Shown here: positions 25,557 to 34,756 of the stretch, piece after piece | How positions within the stretch are numbered: position 1 is the stretch's first letter | How the letters are laid out: each line of letters begins with the position of its first letter | DNA from: Okeania hirsuta | GTDB taxonomy: Bacteria; Cyanobacteriota; Cyanobacteriia; Cyanobacteriales; Microcoleaceae | Assembly: GCF_003838195.1 (NCBI RefSeq) | Contig: NZ_RCBY01000037.1 | Coordinates: 1-47,201 of the forward strand | DNA length: 47,201 nucleotides | Direction of reading: 5' to 3' | The notes under the pieces: generated by a model | Database searches by the model: none | Told to the model about the DNA's origin: nothing | The model's input: the letters and a program-made list of their open reading frames with translations, nothing else | Program-made: the position numbers and the translations under genes

Positions 25557-27458
25557 ATGAGTCATTGCCTCAACCCCAACTGTCAAATTCCCCAAAACCC
25601 AGACTGGAATATATATTGTCAAAACTGTGGCTCAAAACTACTACTCAAAGACCGCTATCGTCCCCTTAACCTCATTGGACAAGGAGGTTTTGGCAGAACA
25701 TTCTTAGCTATCGACGAAGACAAACCCTCCAAACCCTATTGCGTCATTAAACAATTTTTTCCAGCATCCCAAGGCACAAACAATATCAGCAAAGCTGCCG
25801 AACTCTTTGAAAAAGAAGCTACAAGATTAGACGAATTGGGCAGACATTCCCAAATCCCCGAATTAATGGCCCACTTCATCCAGGATGGGCGACAATACTT
25901 AGTGCAAGAATTCATCGCCGGACAAAATCTAGGCCAAGCTCTGGAAATCGAAGGACCTTACAATGAAGAGAAAATTAAAGCTTTACTCAATAATTTACTG
26001 CCAGTGTTGCAGTTTATCCACTCTCACAACGTTATTCACCGTGACATAAAACCAGACAATATTATTCGTCGTCAAAACAGTAACAGTCAGTTAGTATTAG
26101 TAGATTTTGGTGCTGCCAAATATGCTCTCGGAACGGCACTCTTGAAAACAGGTACCACTATTGGCACTCCGGAATACACCGCTCCAGAACAAAACCGAGG
26201 CAAAGCAGTATTTGCAAGTGACTTATATAGTTTGGGGGTGACTTGTTTACACCTTTTGACCAACGTTTCCCCTTTTGAGTTATTTGATGTGGGTGACGGT
26301 ACTTGGGTGTGGCGACGTTATTTAAAGAGTAATTCTGTGAGCGAACAGTTGGGTTATGTTTTAGATAAACTAGTGGAAAATGCTATTAACCGTCGCTATC
26401 AGTCTGTTTACGAAGTCATCAAAACTTTAAATGCTAATACTCAAGTCAACTTGACTCATATTCAAGATCAAACTGCTATCCAAACTCCGGAGGTTACACC
26501 TAAACCCCTAGCAACTCAAACTTGGAAATGTCTACATACTCTCACCAGTCATCAAAAATGGGTTTGTTCCGTTGCTTTTAGTCCTGATGACAATATTGTG
26601 GCGAGTGGGAGTGAGGATGAAACTGTTAAGTTGTGGCAAGTAGATAGTGGCAGAGAAATATTGACTATGTTTGGACATTCGGGTTATGTCAACTCTGTTG
26701 CTTTTAGTCGGGATGGCAAAATATTAGCTAGTGGGAGTGAAGACAAAACTATTAGACTTTGGGAAGTTAAGACGGGGAAACTTCTTTGTATTCTTGGTGA
26801 CTGGAGTCTGGGAGAATATTTTGGTCATTCTAAGGGAGTAACGGCGATCGCTTTCAGTCCCGATGGCAAAATTTTGGCTAGCGCAAGTAAGGATAATAAT
26901 ATTAAAATTTGGCGACTTGGGGACGATATTTATGAACCTAGCTATGGGAAAGTGATAATGACTTTGACTGGGCATTCACGACCAGTGCGTGCGGTTGCTT
27001 TTAGTCCTGATGGCAAAATTTTGGCGAGTGGAAGTGAAGATAATACGATTAAATTATGGGATCTAAATTTAGGTAATGCTGTTCAGACTCTATGCAATTA
27101 TTATCAAGGGATACATTATATTTATGCGGTTGCTTTTAGCTGTGATGGTAAAACTTTAGTTAGTGGTGGTCGCGATCGAAATATTAAAATTTGGCAAATA
27201 GACCAAGGTGAAATATTAAAGACTTTGGAAGGACATTCAAGAGATATTTGTGCCATAGCTTTTAGTCCTCAAGGAGATATTATTGCTAGTGGTAGTGAGG
27301 ATGAAACTATTAAGATTTGGCATTGGGAAACTGGTCAGCAAATAGCTAATTTAGAAGGTCATTTAAAATATGTTAATTCTGTTACTTTTTCTCAGGACGG
27401 AAAGAGTTTAGCTAGTGGTAGTAGTGATAATACAATTAAAATTTGGCAACAGGAGTAA
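25557..27458 (+). CDS. Ser/Thr protein kinase with WD40 repeats
   Basis: A 633-residue eukaryote-like (Hanks-type) kinase of the cyanobacterial SPK-WD40 type. An N-terminal zinc ribbon has Cys at 4, 9, 21 and 24. The kinase domain (about 34-300) has the glycine loop GQGGFGRTF at 41-49, the ATP-binding Lys65 in CVIKQF, the catalytic loop HRDIKPDN with HRD at 161-163, and DFG at 183-185, followed by GTTIGTPEYTAPEQ; all key residues are intact. From about 320, seven WD40 repeats (each ending KLWQ, RLWE, KIWR, KLWD, KIWQ, KIWH, KIWQ) should form one closed propeller for partner binding. No transmembrane segment, so it is cytosolic. A paralogue follows 421 bp downstream. Targets unknown. Confidence 0.93.
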   Translation: MSHCLNPNCQIPQNPDWNIYCQNCGSKLLLKDRYRPLNLIGQGGFGRTFLAIDEDKPSKPYCVIKQFFPASQGTNNISKAAELFEKEATRLDELGRHSQIPELMAHFIQDGRQYLVQEFIAGQNLGQALEIEGPYNEEKIKALLNNLLPVLQFIHSHNVIHRDIKPDNIIRRQNSNSQLVLVDFGAAKYALGTALLKTGTTIGTPEYTAPEQNRGKAVFASDLYSLGVTCLHLLTNVSPFELFDVGDGTWVWRRYLKSNSVSEQLGYVLDKLVENAINRRYQSVYEVIKTLNANTQVNLTHIQDQTAIQTPEVTPKPLATQTWKCLHTLTSHQKWVCSVAFSPDDNIVASGSEDETVKLWQVDSGREILTMFGHSGYVNSVAFSRDGKILASGSEDKTIRLWEVKTGKLLCILGDWSLGEYFGHSKGVTAIAFSPDGKILASASKDNNIKIWRLGDDIYEPSYGKVIMTLTGHSRPVRAVAFSPDGKILASGSEDNTIKLWDLNLGNAVQTLCNYYQGIHYIYAVAFSCDGKTLVSGGRDRNIKIWQIDQGEILKTLEGHSRDICAIAFSPQGDIIASGSEDETIKIWHWETGQQIANLEGHLKYVNSVTFSQDGKSLASGSSDNTIKIWQQE

Positions 27459-27879
27459 CAAAGTCAAAAATCAAAAGTCAAAAGTCAAAAAATTATAAAG
27501 TCAAAAAATTATAAAGTCAAAAATTATTATTATGTCAATTAAGCTCTTCTAAAACACCTTTTTTAAGTCAACAGTCAAAAGTCAAAAGTCAAAAATTATT
27601 ATTATGTCAATTAAGCTCTTCTAAAGCACCTTTTTTAAGTCAAAAGTCAAAAGTTAAAATTCAAAAATTATCAAAATAACATGGGTCTAAAACCCCGCCT
27701 TTTAAGGCACAATATTTTTGGAGAGTTGCTCAAATCCCCTACTTCCCCTCCTGGGAGGGGGAGGGGCGAGGGGTGGGTTAACTTCTGACTTCTGACTTCT
27801 GACTTCTGACTTCTGACTTCTGACTTCGTTAATATGGTGTGCTGACTAAATTTTATCGTTAGGAGAGTAGAAAAAAAAG
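27459..27879. repeat. Repeat-filled spacer between the two kinase genes
   Basis: No gene. AAAAGTCAAAAGTCAAAA heptamer tracts, a 72-bp direct repeat (27516-27587 and 27588-27655, one unit contains TATGTCAATTAAGCTCTTCT), a G-rich dispersed repeat (27742-27779) and about seven TTCTGAC units (27783-27828). Confidence 0.7.
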
Positions 27880-29763
27880 ATGAATTACTGCCTTAAAGAA
27901 AATTGCAAAAATCCTAATTCTCCACCAGAAGCTAGAATTTGTCTACCTTGTGGTTCTATGTTACTTTTAAAAGACCGCTATAGAGCCATTAAAATGATTG
28001 GTCAAGGAGGTTTCAGCAAAACTTATTTAGCAGTAGATCAAGACAAACCTTCTAAACCACCATGTATAATTAAACAATTTTATTTTATCTCACAAAATGA
28101 AGTAGATATAAAAAGAGGGATCGCTTTGTTTGAAAAAGAAGCAGAAAAATTAGATACTTTAGGAAAACATCCCCAAATAGCTGAATTATTAGCAAATTTA
28201 CATGATGATTATTGTCAATATTTAGTCCAAGAATTTATACCTGGAAAAAACTTAGCTCAAGTTTTAGAAACAGAAGGAATATTTTCCGAATATCAAATTC
28301 GAGAACTATTAAATAGTCTGCTGCCAGTGCTAGAATTTATTCACTCCCACAACATTATTCATCAAGATATTAAACCTGAAAATATAATTCGTCGTTTACC
28401 ATCAAATTCTGCTTATCAAGCAGGAATAAAAGGTCAATTTGTATTAGTAGATTTTGATGTAGCAAAACAGTTAACTGGAACTCCAATATTTAAACCAGGC
28501 ACAATATTATGTACTCCCGAATATGTAGCTCCAGAACAACTCAAAGGTAGAGCAAATTTTGCCAGTGACCTATACAGTTTAGGCGTAACCTGCATCAATT
28601 TACTGACCAATATTTCTCCATTTAAACTATTTGATACTGGGGAAAATAAATGGGTATGGCGAGATTATTTAATCGATAATCCGATTAGCAAAGAATTGGG
28701 AAATATTCTCGATAAATTAATTACTGCAGCTACAAACAAACGTTATAAATCTGCTACAGATGTCTTAAAAGATTTGAATTACGGGAAATTACCACCCCCA
28801 CCTACACAATCTTTACTCCAATTTTCATTCCCAAAAATTTCTCTCAAAGATACAAATTATGTACCAGGATTACATCTTTATTCTTGGGGAAAACCTCAAA
28901 CTATTTCCGGTCATTTAAGTTCAGTTTCATCAGTTGCTATTAGCCCAGATAATCAAATGATTGCTAGTGGTAGTTTTGACCGGACAATTAAATTGTGGAA
29001 ATTATCTACAGGAGAATTATTAGACTCTTTTGTGGCTTCTAATATAGTTTTATCAATTGCTTTTAATCCTCAAAGTAATATCCTAGCTATTGGTAATGTT
29101 GGTGGAATTATTAATATTTGGGATTTAGCTACAGGTACAATCAGTTGCAGTTTATCCAGACATTCTGATTCTATTGTTTCAATGCCAGTAGTATTTAGCT
29201 CAAATGGAGATTTTATTGCCAGTGGTAGTGACGACCGGACTATTAAAATTTGGCATCAAGAAACTTGTCAACTTTTGTACAGCATCAAAAATTCTCGTGG
29301 CATTAATGTAGTTGCTTTTAGCCCCGATGGCAAAATTCTTGCTAGTGGTAGTAGCGATAATGTGATTAAATTATGGGAAGTAGAAACAGGTAATCTTATA
29401 GATAAATTAATCGGACATACTAGAGATATTAATACAATTGCTTTTAGTCCTGACGGTAAAGTTTTAGTCAGTGGTAGTAGCGATAAAACAATTAAATTAT
29501 GGTCTGTAGAAAAATGCCAATTAATTAAAACAATTACTGGGCATTCTGATTGGGTTAGGTCTGTAATTTGTTTGGATAAAAAAACAATAATTAGTGGCAG
29601 TGCAGATAAAACTATTAAGATTTGGGAGATGAAAACTGGAGAAGTTATTAAGACTTTGAACGGTCATACTAAAGATGTAAATTCTGTGGCAATTAGCGGT
29701 TATGATAATACAATTGTGAGTGGAAGTAGTGACAATACCGTCAAAATTTGGCGTTGTGAATAA
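27880..29763 (+). CDS. WD40 Ser/Thr kinase paralogue with altered catalytic motifs
   Basis: A 627-residue paralogue of the preceding kinase with the same architecture: zinc ribbon with Cys at 4, 9, 21 and 24; kinase domain about 34-305; and seven WD40 repeats from about 345. Lys65 (CIIKQF) and the catalytic-loop Asp163 are kept, but the loop reads HQDIKPEN (Gln162 for Arg) and the metal-binding motif is DFD (191-193) instead of DFG; the glycine loop is GQGGFSKTY, and GTPEY became CTPEY. An extra ten or so residues lie between the catalytic loop and DFD. So it may be a low-activity kinase or pseudokinase with binding functions. The frame is fully open, which argues for selection. Probably arose by tandem duplication. 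Confidence 0.9.
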   Translation: MNYCLKENCKNPNSPPEARICLPCGSMLLLKDRYRAIKMIGQGGFSKTYLAVDQDKPSKPPCIIKQFYFISQNEVDIKRGIALFEKEAEKLDTLGKHPQIAELLANLHDDYCQYLVQEFIPGKNLAQVLETEGIFSEYQIRELLNSLLPVLEFIHSHNIIHQDIKPENIIRRLPSNSAYQAGIKGQFVLVDFDVAKQLTGTPIFKPGTILCTPEYVAPEQLKGRANFASDLYSLGVTCINLLTNISPFKLFDTGENKWVWRDYLIDNPISKELGNILDKLITAATNKRYKSATDVLKDLNYGKLPPPPTQSLLQFSFPKISLKDTNYVPGLHLYSWGKPQTISGHLSSVSSVAISPDNQMIASGSFDRTIKLWKLSTGELLDSFVASNIVLSIAFNPQSNILAIGNVGGIINIWDLATGTISCSLSRHSDSIVSMPVVFSSNGDFIASGSDDRTIKIWHQETCQLLYSIKNSRGINVVAFSPDGKILASGSSDNVIKLWEVETGNLIDKLIGHTRDINTIAFSPDGKVLVSGSSDKTIKLWSVEKCQLIKTITGHSDWVRSVICLDKKTIISGSADKTIKIWEMKTGEVIKTLNGHTKDVNSVAISGYDNTIVSGSSDNTVKIWRCE

Positions 29764-29962
29764 AAGGGTAAGTCAGTGCTTTAAGTAAGGCTTACTTAAT
29801 ACATTTTAAACTTTGATTGATCGTGGTTTAGAGAACTATTAAAACTGCTAAAATTAGGAGACATACCCTACCTAATATTTTCAATATTTTCAGGTACGTC
29901 TTCCAGTAAAATAAAAAATAGTCGTTTGATAATTAGGTTGGCACTAAATTGAGGCTGTGAAC

Positions 29963-30658
29963 CTATTTGTTTTGCTTCTGTTTGCACTTGAGGGAAATAG
30001 CACCTAAAGCACTGACTCCAAGTAAACCTAATAAAGAAGCAGGTTCTGGCACTGGCACCATGGTAAATGCAACATTATCAATAAGCTCACCCAAACCTTC
30101 AGGATTTGAATTAGAGAATTGAATTGCTGTGATGGACTCGCCAGGAGCAAAAATTCCAAAGAAAGTCCCTACAAGATTTGCTGGAACAACTCGAGAGGTT
30201 ATCTCACCACTGGTGCCCAGGATAGTGACAGTGGTTTCTCCAGGATTTGCCAAACCAAATAGATCGAAGCCAACTGCATTAATTGGATCTGTAAAACTCA
30301 ATTCAAAATTTAAGTCATTCACAAAAGCGTTAGGACCAATTAGATCAGAAGGTGCACCAAAAAAACCCTCTGTGAGCAAAACCATACCAGTGGTGGCTGG
30401 TCCTATAGAAGAGAATTCTAATCCAGGCTCAATCCAGGGTGCAGTTGCGTTATTCAGGACTGGAAATAAAAAAACGCTATCATCAGCAAGGCCATTGTCC
30501 TCAAAATCTTCTAGAGTCAGACTAGGGGTTGCTGCATCAAATGCTGCACGATCGCTAAATCAAGTAAATGCTTGGGCTGCCATGGTATCTAGGGCAATCA
30601 GGGTAGCACCTAGGGCGGCAGTTGAAGCATACTTGGCAACAGTTGTAAGTTTAATCAT
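29963..30658 (-). pseudogene. PEP-CTERM sorting-domain protein, one in-frame TGA
   Basis: Read from ATG 30656-30658: a 31-residue signal peptide (MIKLTTVAKYASTAALGATL.. AAQAFT), a TGA at 30560-30562 (codon 33), then FSDRAAFDAATPSLTLEDFE and a beta-sandwich body (VNDLNFELSFTDPINAVGFD) ending in VPEPASLLGLLGVSALGAIS plus a basic tail, the classic PEP-CTERM anchor cut by exosortase. Such proteins are exported and placed at the surface or in the extracellular matrix. Only the TGA interrupts the frame. The 140-codon remainder from 30385 lacks a signal and would not be exported. A long plus-strand frame over it is a shadow. Confidence 0.8.
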
Positions 30659-31207
30659 GTAAATGGTCTTATCGAGCAATAGCTAAGTTTACAGTAATCA
30701 AAAGGTAGTTTAAAATTCTTCTGACTGTTCAACTAAACCTACCCACAAGCACAATCAGAGAGCTTGCGAAGTAAGTTAGATATGACAGAACATTTTTAAA
30801 GGCCAGTGAATTTAAGTGAATCTGCTTAGATAAAGCTTTTTCAAATTCAGTATCTGTATTATCACGCTACCCAATTTTGTTTGCAAGGATTTTTGGGCTT
30901 CTTTACTGAAACTTCAATTTTTCCGATGGTGTTTTTAGTAGTTTAAATTAGTGGAATTAATTGCCAAATAAAGCTTTGAGGTGCATACTTATACAAAAAT
31001 AAATTATGAAGTTTTGATGAAGCTAGATTTGATAGTACAACTAGGAAGTTTAGGAGTGATAAAATAACTGGATTTTTGGGAAAAGATCAAGTAAAATAAT
31101 TTAATATTGTGTAATCTAGCTGCGAGCGTAGTTGAAGGAAAAGTTAGGACATATCAAAAGTAAAACTTAGACAACGCCAAATTTTTCCCCTTTCCTTCTG
31201 CTATACT
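30659..31207. other. Intergenic region
   Basis: About 550 bp between the PEP-CTERM gene and mtnA. No open frame, RNA or clear repeat was found. The PEP-CTERM promoter would be near 30670-30750. Confidence 0.45.
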
Positions 31208-32287
31208 TTAGAGTTGAGCCTGAAACTGTTTCAAATCTCCCGGCGCAACTGTACCGTATTCTGTCATAATTCCTGCAATTAATTCCGCAGGGGTAACATC
31301 AAATGCTGGATTATAAAATTCTACTCCTTGCGGACAAATGCGTGTTTCTCCTACTTGATATATTTCCACTGCATCTCTCTGTTCAATTGGTATTTGACTA
31401 CCATCAGATATTTTGAAGTCTATTGTTGATAAAGGTGCTGCCACAAAAAAGGGAATATTATGTGCCTTCGCAACAATAGCTAAACTATAAGTACCAATTT
31501 TATTAGCAGTATCTCCGTTAGCAGCAATTCTATCAGCTCCAACTACTACAGCATGAATTAAACCTTGTTTCATACAGTGAGCAGCCATATTATCGCTTAT
31601 TAAAGTAACAGGAATACCTTCTTGCACGCATTCCCAAGTCGTGAGTTTTGCACCTTGGAGACGGGGACGAGTTTCATCCGCATAGACTTTCCCTAGTCTA
31701 CCCCCTCCCCACGCTGAACTAAAGACATTTAAGACTGCAGTACCCGCCAAAGCACCAGCATTACAGTGAGTTAAAATGTTTAATTTTTCTGGAGAAGTCG
31801 GTAAAACTTCTATTGCGCGATCGCCAATATTTTTACAAGTTTGTAAATTGTCTGCTTGAATATTTTTAGCAGTTTCTAATAAAGCCGTTTGAATTTCTTC
31901 TACAGAGCTATTCGTTTCATTTGCTACTTTTAACATTCGCTCAATTGCCCAAAATAAATTAACAGCAGTTGGGCGAGTTTGTCGTAACATTACAGCCACT
32001 TCTTCTAACTGTTTTAAGAACTCATTTCTATCAGTTATAGAAATTTCTTTTGCCCCTAAATACATTCCATAAGCCGCTGATACACCAATAGCTGGTGCCC
32101 CACGAACTATCATTGTTTTAATAGCTCTTGCCATCTCCGTAGAGTTATTAATTTCTACAGTTTTATATTCTCCTGGTAGGCAAGTTTGGTCGATTAATAC
32201 AACACGGTCATTTTGCCAAATAATCGGATTAACCTCTGTAATTTTAGACATCATAATTTTTCCCCATGTATCATAGATAATATCCAA
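31208..32287 (-). CDS. mtnA: S-methyl-5-thioribose-1-phosphate isomerase
   Basis: This enzyme isomerises methylthioribose-1-phosphate to methylthioribulose-1-phosphate in methionine salvage. It is an eIF2B-like fold of 359 residues from the first ATG. Key blocks: [16 protein letters not shown], the catalytic Cys in [13 protein letters not shown], the [12 protein letters not shown] block and the catalytic Asp in [18 protein letters not shown]. The family usually begins about 12 residues later, so ATG 32254 or 32251 ([13 protein letters not shown]), preceded by GGGGA, is probably the true start. MTA produced by polyamine synthesis (the speE-like gene in this window) is its upstream source, but the genes are far apart. 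Confidence 0.93.
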   Translation of the reverse strand: MDIIYDTWGKIMMSKITEVNPIIWQNDRVVLIDQTCLPGEYKTVEINNSTEMARAIKTMIVRGAPAIGVSAAYGMYLGAKEISITDRNEFLKQLEEVAVMLRQTRPTAVNLFWAIERMLKVANETNSSVEEIQTALLETAKNIQADNLQTCKNIGDRAIEVLPTSPEKLNILTHCNAGALAGTAVLNVFSSAWGGGRLGKVYADETRPRLQGAKLTTWECVQEGIPVTLISDNMAAHCMKQGLIHAVVVGADRIAANGDTANKIGTYSLAIVAKAHNIPFFVAAPLSTIDFKISDGSQIPIEQRDAVEIYQVGETRICPQGVEFYNPAFDVTPAELIAGIMTEYGTVAPGDLKQFQAQL

Positions 32288-32349
32288 TTCAAATAAATAG
32301 TAGGTTGGGTTAAGCCACAGCGCAATCCAACAATTATAGTAATTTTAAA

Positions 32350-32689
<340 letters not shown>

Positions 32690-32692
<3 letters not shown>

Positions 32693-33976
32693 ATTCTTCC
32701 TACCAAAATAATGAGTTAATAACTCATAGCTGATAGCTGATAGCTGACCGCTGAATGCTTGTACTTGTTGCCAAACTAACTTTATTTTACGTTGTAAATA
32801 TTTACCCAATCCTTTATACAACTTTTGAAAATTGTATGCAAATAAAATATTCATCATATCCTCTACTGTCAAAGATCTTAAATAATTCACTCCTTTATCA
32901 ATCAACTCATCACTATCTTGCATATATCTTCTGCGCCCCATTTGTTCAGAAATGTTCCATTTTATGGCATATCGTCTCTGCATTTCTCTTTGGTAGGAAC
33001 GAAAACTAGATAAGCGTTGATCGAGATATTTTTCTATATATTTACTAGCTATTTCTGCATTATCCATACCATGTCTAATTCCTTCCCCACCCAACATATT
33101 AATAGTAGATACAGCATCACCAATAGCAATAATATTATCTTGATAATAAATATCCTTTAATCCCACAGAATATCTAACAGTTGAACCATGAGAATCAATT
33201 AATTCATACTCCTCAAGTTTCATATAATCTTTAATCAATAATTCTAGATACCATCTCATAGATTTCGTTTCAACTATTTGTTTATGTTCTAGATTAAACC
33301 GCGCCACACCTATTTTTAATCTGTGCTTTTCTGGTTCCATAGGAAAAATCCAAGAATAACCCTTTGGCATCCATTTATGCCCTAAGAAAAAAATCAAATC
33401 CTTAGCGTATTTCTCATATTCTCTTCCTTCAACTTCTATTAAATATTCAATTCCCGCAGCCGTTAAAAATTGAGGTTGCCCACTTTTTTTGTCATACATT
33501 ACTGCTCTTGCTGGTCCTGTTGCATCAACCAAAACTTCTGTACTAACAGTAAATTTTTCACCTCCGAAACGCCTCATTTCTACAACAGTCTTTCCCTCTT
33601 CTTGAAAATTTTTTGTGTAGCGACAACCCATCCAAACTTTACCGCCATAACTTTCCACCTCTCCCGCCAAAAATTCTCTAAGTTTGGCAAAATTTAAAAC
33701 TGCTCCTAATATTTTTGGTGATGCCCAGGTATGATTAACATTAGTTGTCACAATACTAATTTTCTGCCAATAACTACCAACTACTGTTTCTGGTAAATCA
33801 AATTTATCGAGAGTTTCTTGAGGAGTTGCAGCACTAGAAAAGTCATTTTTATTAAATGTTTCGTGTTGTTCAACTAATAAAACTTTGCGTCCCAATTTTG
33901 CCAAACTTCTAGCACATTGACAACCTGCTGGACCTGCTCCAATAACTACTACATTAAAATCATTTCTATTGTTCAT
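32690..33976 (-). CDS. FAD-dependent oxidoreductase, geranylgeranyl reductase family
   Basis: A 428-residue flavoprotein. N-terminal Rossmann motif VVIGAGPAGCQCARSLA at 10-26, the acidic ribose-binding VLLVEQHE, the internal VLVDATGPAR and the second FAD motif IAIGDAVSTINMLGGEGIRH. Family members reduce isoprenoid double bonds or oxidise aromatic/lipid substrates; chlP-type phytyl synthesis is not implied, because the sequence lacks close ChlP likeness. After KLVWQQVQAF the last 20 or so residues (SGQLSAISYELLTHYFGRKN) are encoded by GCTGATAGCTGATAGCTGA-type repeat DNA, and the TAG stop is the first triplet of the abutting MITE end. The native C-terminus was therefore probably different. Confidence 0.85.
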
Positions 33977-34102
33977 AATTTCTGATTTACCAATAATACT
34001 TAATAAGTATTTGATTTTTCCTAAATAATTTAACAGTTTACTCTAAATTAATCAGCGGTAGTTGTAGATTTAGTTTCAATCTACTCCAAACTATTATATC
34101 TA

Positions 34103-34193
34103 CAGGACTTACGCAAATTTACCTTTAAAACACCATATGCACGGGCGAATGCCATTCGCTTTCACTGGATTTAGTGTCTGTGCGTAAGTCCTG
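34103..34193. mobile_element. 91-bp MITE with perfect 13-bp ends and ATCTA duplication
   Basis: Perfect terminal inverted repeats CAGGACTTACGCA (34103-34115) and TGCGTAAGTCCTG (34181-34193), flanked on both sides by ATCTA (34098-34102 and 34194-34198), a 5-bp target-site duplication. No frame inside. The intact duplication suggests a recent insertion. A diverged relative lies at 863-992. Confidence 0.8.
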
Positions 34194-34198
34194 ATCTA

Positions 34199-34756
34199 CA
34201 GAGATATCAAATATTTGTGTTATACTTTAAAGCTCAGTAAGTTTACGCAGAAATAGGTGCTTGATATGAAGAGTCTGTGAAATTAGGAATAACCACTTGC
34301 AATTTACAATTTGTAGCAAACATTTATCAAATTGGTATTATCTACATATTTTAGGGTTATGTGGTAAACTCTAGCCTGGGAGGATTTGGTAATTTCCCAA
34401 TTGACATTAATTGGGAATTGTCAATTACTGATAATACCCGCTCAGGAATAAAAGAGCGATCATGCTCAGAAAAACCAACAACTCTAATGGTGACTCTATA
34501 GTGTTTATTATGTCGTGTTAGCTGTGAGAACCCGATCCGATCAGTTAGTAAAGGGAACCTATCCCACTAATAAGACTTTTGCTAAAAACTCTAAATATGT
34601 TGATAGTTAAAAACGAAAAATAAAGCTTTTCAAACACATTTTACTTAAACAAATAAACTTGTTAAAAATAGTGGGATAGCTTCTAAAGGAGTATTTCTGG
34701 TCTAGTACCTATGAGGAATAGAACCGCCCTTTGGAATAATTAATGAATTAGCATTT
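34199..34756. other. Leader/intergenic region upstream of the flippase gene
   Basis: About 560 bp. Contains a hairpin TTCCCAATT / AATTGGGAA (34394-34402 with 34409-34417) and a stretch at 34430-34590 of more mixed base composition than usual spacers here, which could be an RNA leader; no known riboswitch or ncRNA family is recognised. Confidence 0.4.

Noticed and set aside
21285-29763. Hsp70 / SGNH / kinase region as an anti-phage defence island
   Set aside because: No nuclease, NTPase-effector or toxin module is intact; the WD40 kinases are common cyanobacterial signalling proteins, so there is no support beyond clustering.
22897-30658. Alternative genetic code reading TAA or TGA as sense
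   Set aside because: All three stops occur as lesions, intact genes end with the same stops, and most genes are uninterrupted.
30129-30662. 177-codon plus-strand frame, long enough to look like a gene
   Set aside because: Antisense to the PEP-CTERM gene; its Pro/Ser/Lys-rich composition is what the complement of that gene gives, and it has no homology-like features.
34430-34600. Riboswitch or 6S-like RNA upstream of the flippase gene
   Set aside because: Base composition and a hairpin are suggestive, but no conserved motif of a known class was recognised; left as plain intergenic.
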